Origin: Firmicutes bacterium UBA4845
GTDB taxonomy: Bacteria > Bacillota > Clostridia > Tissierellales > Sedimentibacteraceae
Length of the DNA stretch: 7,232 nucleotides
Assembly: GCA_002399975.1 (NCBI GenBank)
Contig: DHER01000093.1
Coordinates: forward strand, 1-7,232
Direction: 5' to 3'
Part shown: positions 6,742-7,232 of the stretch, piece after piece
Numbering within the stretch: position 1 is the stretch's first letter
Layout: every line of letters begins with the position of its first letter
Translations under genes and position numbers: made by a program
Notes under the pieces: model-generated
What the model was told of the DNA's origin: nothing
What the model saw: only the letters and a program-made list of their open reading frames with translations
The model's database searches: none

Positions 6742-7232
6742 TTTTAAACCAGGATAGTTTTATCAATAGTTCGTTAAAAATATAGTTTAGAGTCACGCAG
6801 CAATGGCTGCAAACTCAATGAGTTCTTTGACAAGTTTATCATTTAATCTTCTGTTCGGTTTAATGCCTGACACGCAAATAAATCGTTCAAGCAAGTAGGC
6901 GTTGTGTATCATCGTTTTACATGATGCCATCGAAAAGGGGATGCCTTTCTCCTTTGCCAGCACCTTTGCCAGGTTGACTGAGGTAAGTGATGCATTAAAG
7001 TTGAACGATAGCTTTGCTACGTCCCTTGCCTGCGATTGCATCAGTCCGGTGAAGCCTTTGGCATCCCTGAAGCAAAACTCGATCTGAAAACGGGTGCGGT
7101 AAAATTCTATAACATCTTTTCCACTCATCTCAGGATTGGTAGAGAAGAACAGTTTTGATTTTTTCCCATCTTTGAAATACCAGAAGACAAGCCTGACCAT
7201 CTGTCTAAGTGATTTGGAATAGGCTATCAAGG
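6742..7232 (-). mobile_element. Partial second insertion sequence, cut by the window end
   Basis: This is the 3' part of an IS that continues beyond the window. It is defined by the transposase fragment it carries and by composition richer in G+C than the transporter genes. Its exact left border is not visible. It must lie between the palindrome (ending 6741) and the transposase stop codon (6793-6795), and without the other end no inverted repeat can be paired. The ends and transposase of the left-hand IS are different, so the two are not copies of one element and do not form an obvious composite transposon. Confidence 0.6.
6793..7232 (-). CDS. DDE transposase, C-terminal fragment (incomplete at window edge)
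   Basis: This is the C-terminal 146 or so codons of an IS transposase; the frame is open to the window edge, so the start and upstream catalytic aspartates lie outside. The visible part holds the Y-(2)-R-(3)-E-(6)-K signature of the IS4-like DDE superfamily. Counting the codon at 7228-7230 as residue 1, these are Y44, R47, E51 and K58 in YRTRFQIEFCFRDAK, followed by GFTGLMQSQARDVAKLSFNF. The tail ending VKELIEFAAIAA resembles transposases common in Bacteroides and relatives (recollection of the family, not a search). It is clearly different from the left-hand transposase. The codon at 7228 is TTG and should not be taken as a true start. It converges on the susD-like gene across the palindrome. 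It may be intact beyond the window. Confidence 0.85.
   Translation of the reverse strand, partial: LIAYSKSLRQMVRLVFWYFKDGKKSKLFFSTNPEMSGKDVIEFYRTRFQIEFCFRDAKGFTGLMQSQARDVAKLSFNFNASLTSVNLAKVLAKEKGIPFSMASCKTMIHNAYLLERFICVSGIKPNRRLNDKLVKELIEFAAIAA

Noticed and set aside
6902..7087. Plus-strand frame of 61 codons inside the right IS
   Set aside because: It lies opposite the conserved C-terminal part of the transposase, including the residues after the YREK signature, so it is a shadow frame.
1..7232. Composite transposon carrying the susCD-like genes between two ISs
   Set aside because: The two transposases are of clearly different types and the visible ends differ, so the pair cannot form a standard composite transposon.

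Overview
The window looks like AT-rich DNA from the phylum Bacteroidota. The main evidence is an adjacent SusC/SusD-type outer-membrane nutrient-uptake pair with classic family motifs. Two insertion-sequence (IS) transposases of types common in that phylum, the absence of Shine-Dalgarno sequences before the genes, and a TAnnTTTG-type promoter element at one transposase agree with this. I cannot place it to genus.

Layout from left to right. An apparently complete IS4-type insertion sequence (about 6-1317) has 13-bp perfect inverted ends and one transposase on the minus strand. Next comes about 730 bp without an intact gene. It holds a short signal-peptide-like remnant ORF (1349-1456), a GC-richer island (about 1521-1670, 47% G+C by hand count) that looks like debris of another mobile element, and a very AT-rich stretch (about 16% G+C over 1741-1920) leading to the next gene. 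A full-length SusC-like TonB-dependent transporter (2055-5198) and a full-length SusD-like surface lipoprotein (5209-6681) follow, 10 bp apart and almost certainly one operon. The end of the susD-like gene runs into a perfect 66-bp palindrome (6676-6741), which probably acts as a two-way terminator. The window closes with the C-terminal third or so of a second, different IS transposase on the minus strand, cut by the window edge.

How the parts work together. The SusC-like barrel and SusD-like lid would capture and import an oligomeric nutrient, probably a glycan, using TonB energy. The substrate cannot be told from sequence, because no glycoside hydrolase, sulfatase, peptidase, sigma/anti-sigma pair or hybrid two-component sensor is present. 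The pair is an isolated transport module flanked by unrelated mobile elements, possibly separated from its regulator and enzymes by them.

I found no convincing new biological system. The most unusual items are the loopless 66-bp palindrome overlapping the end of the susD-like gene and the layered mobile-element and gene debris upstream of the susC-like gene.
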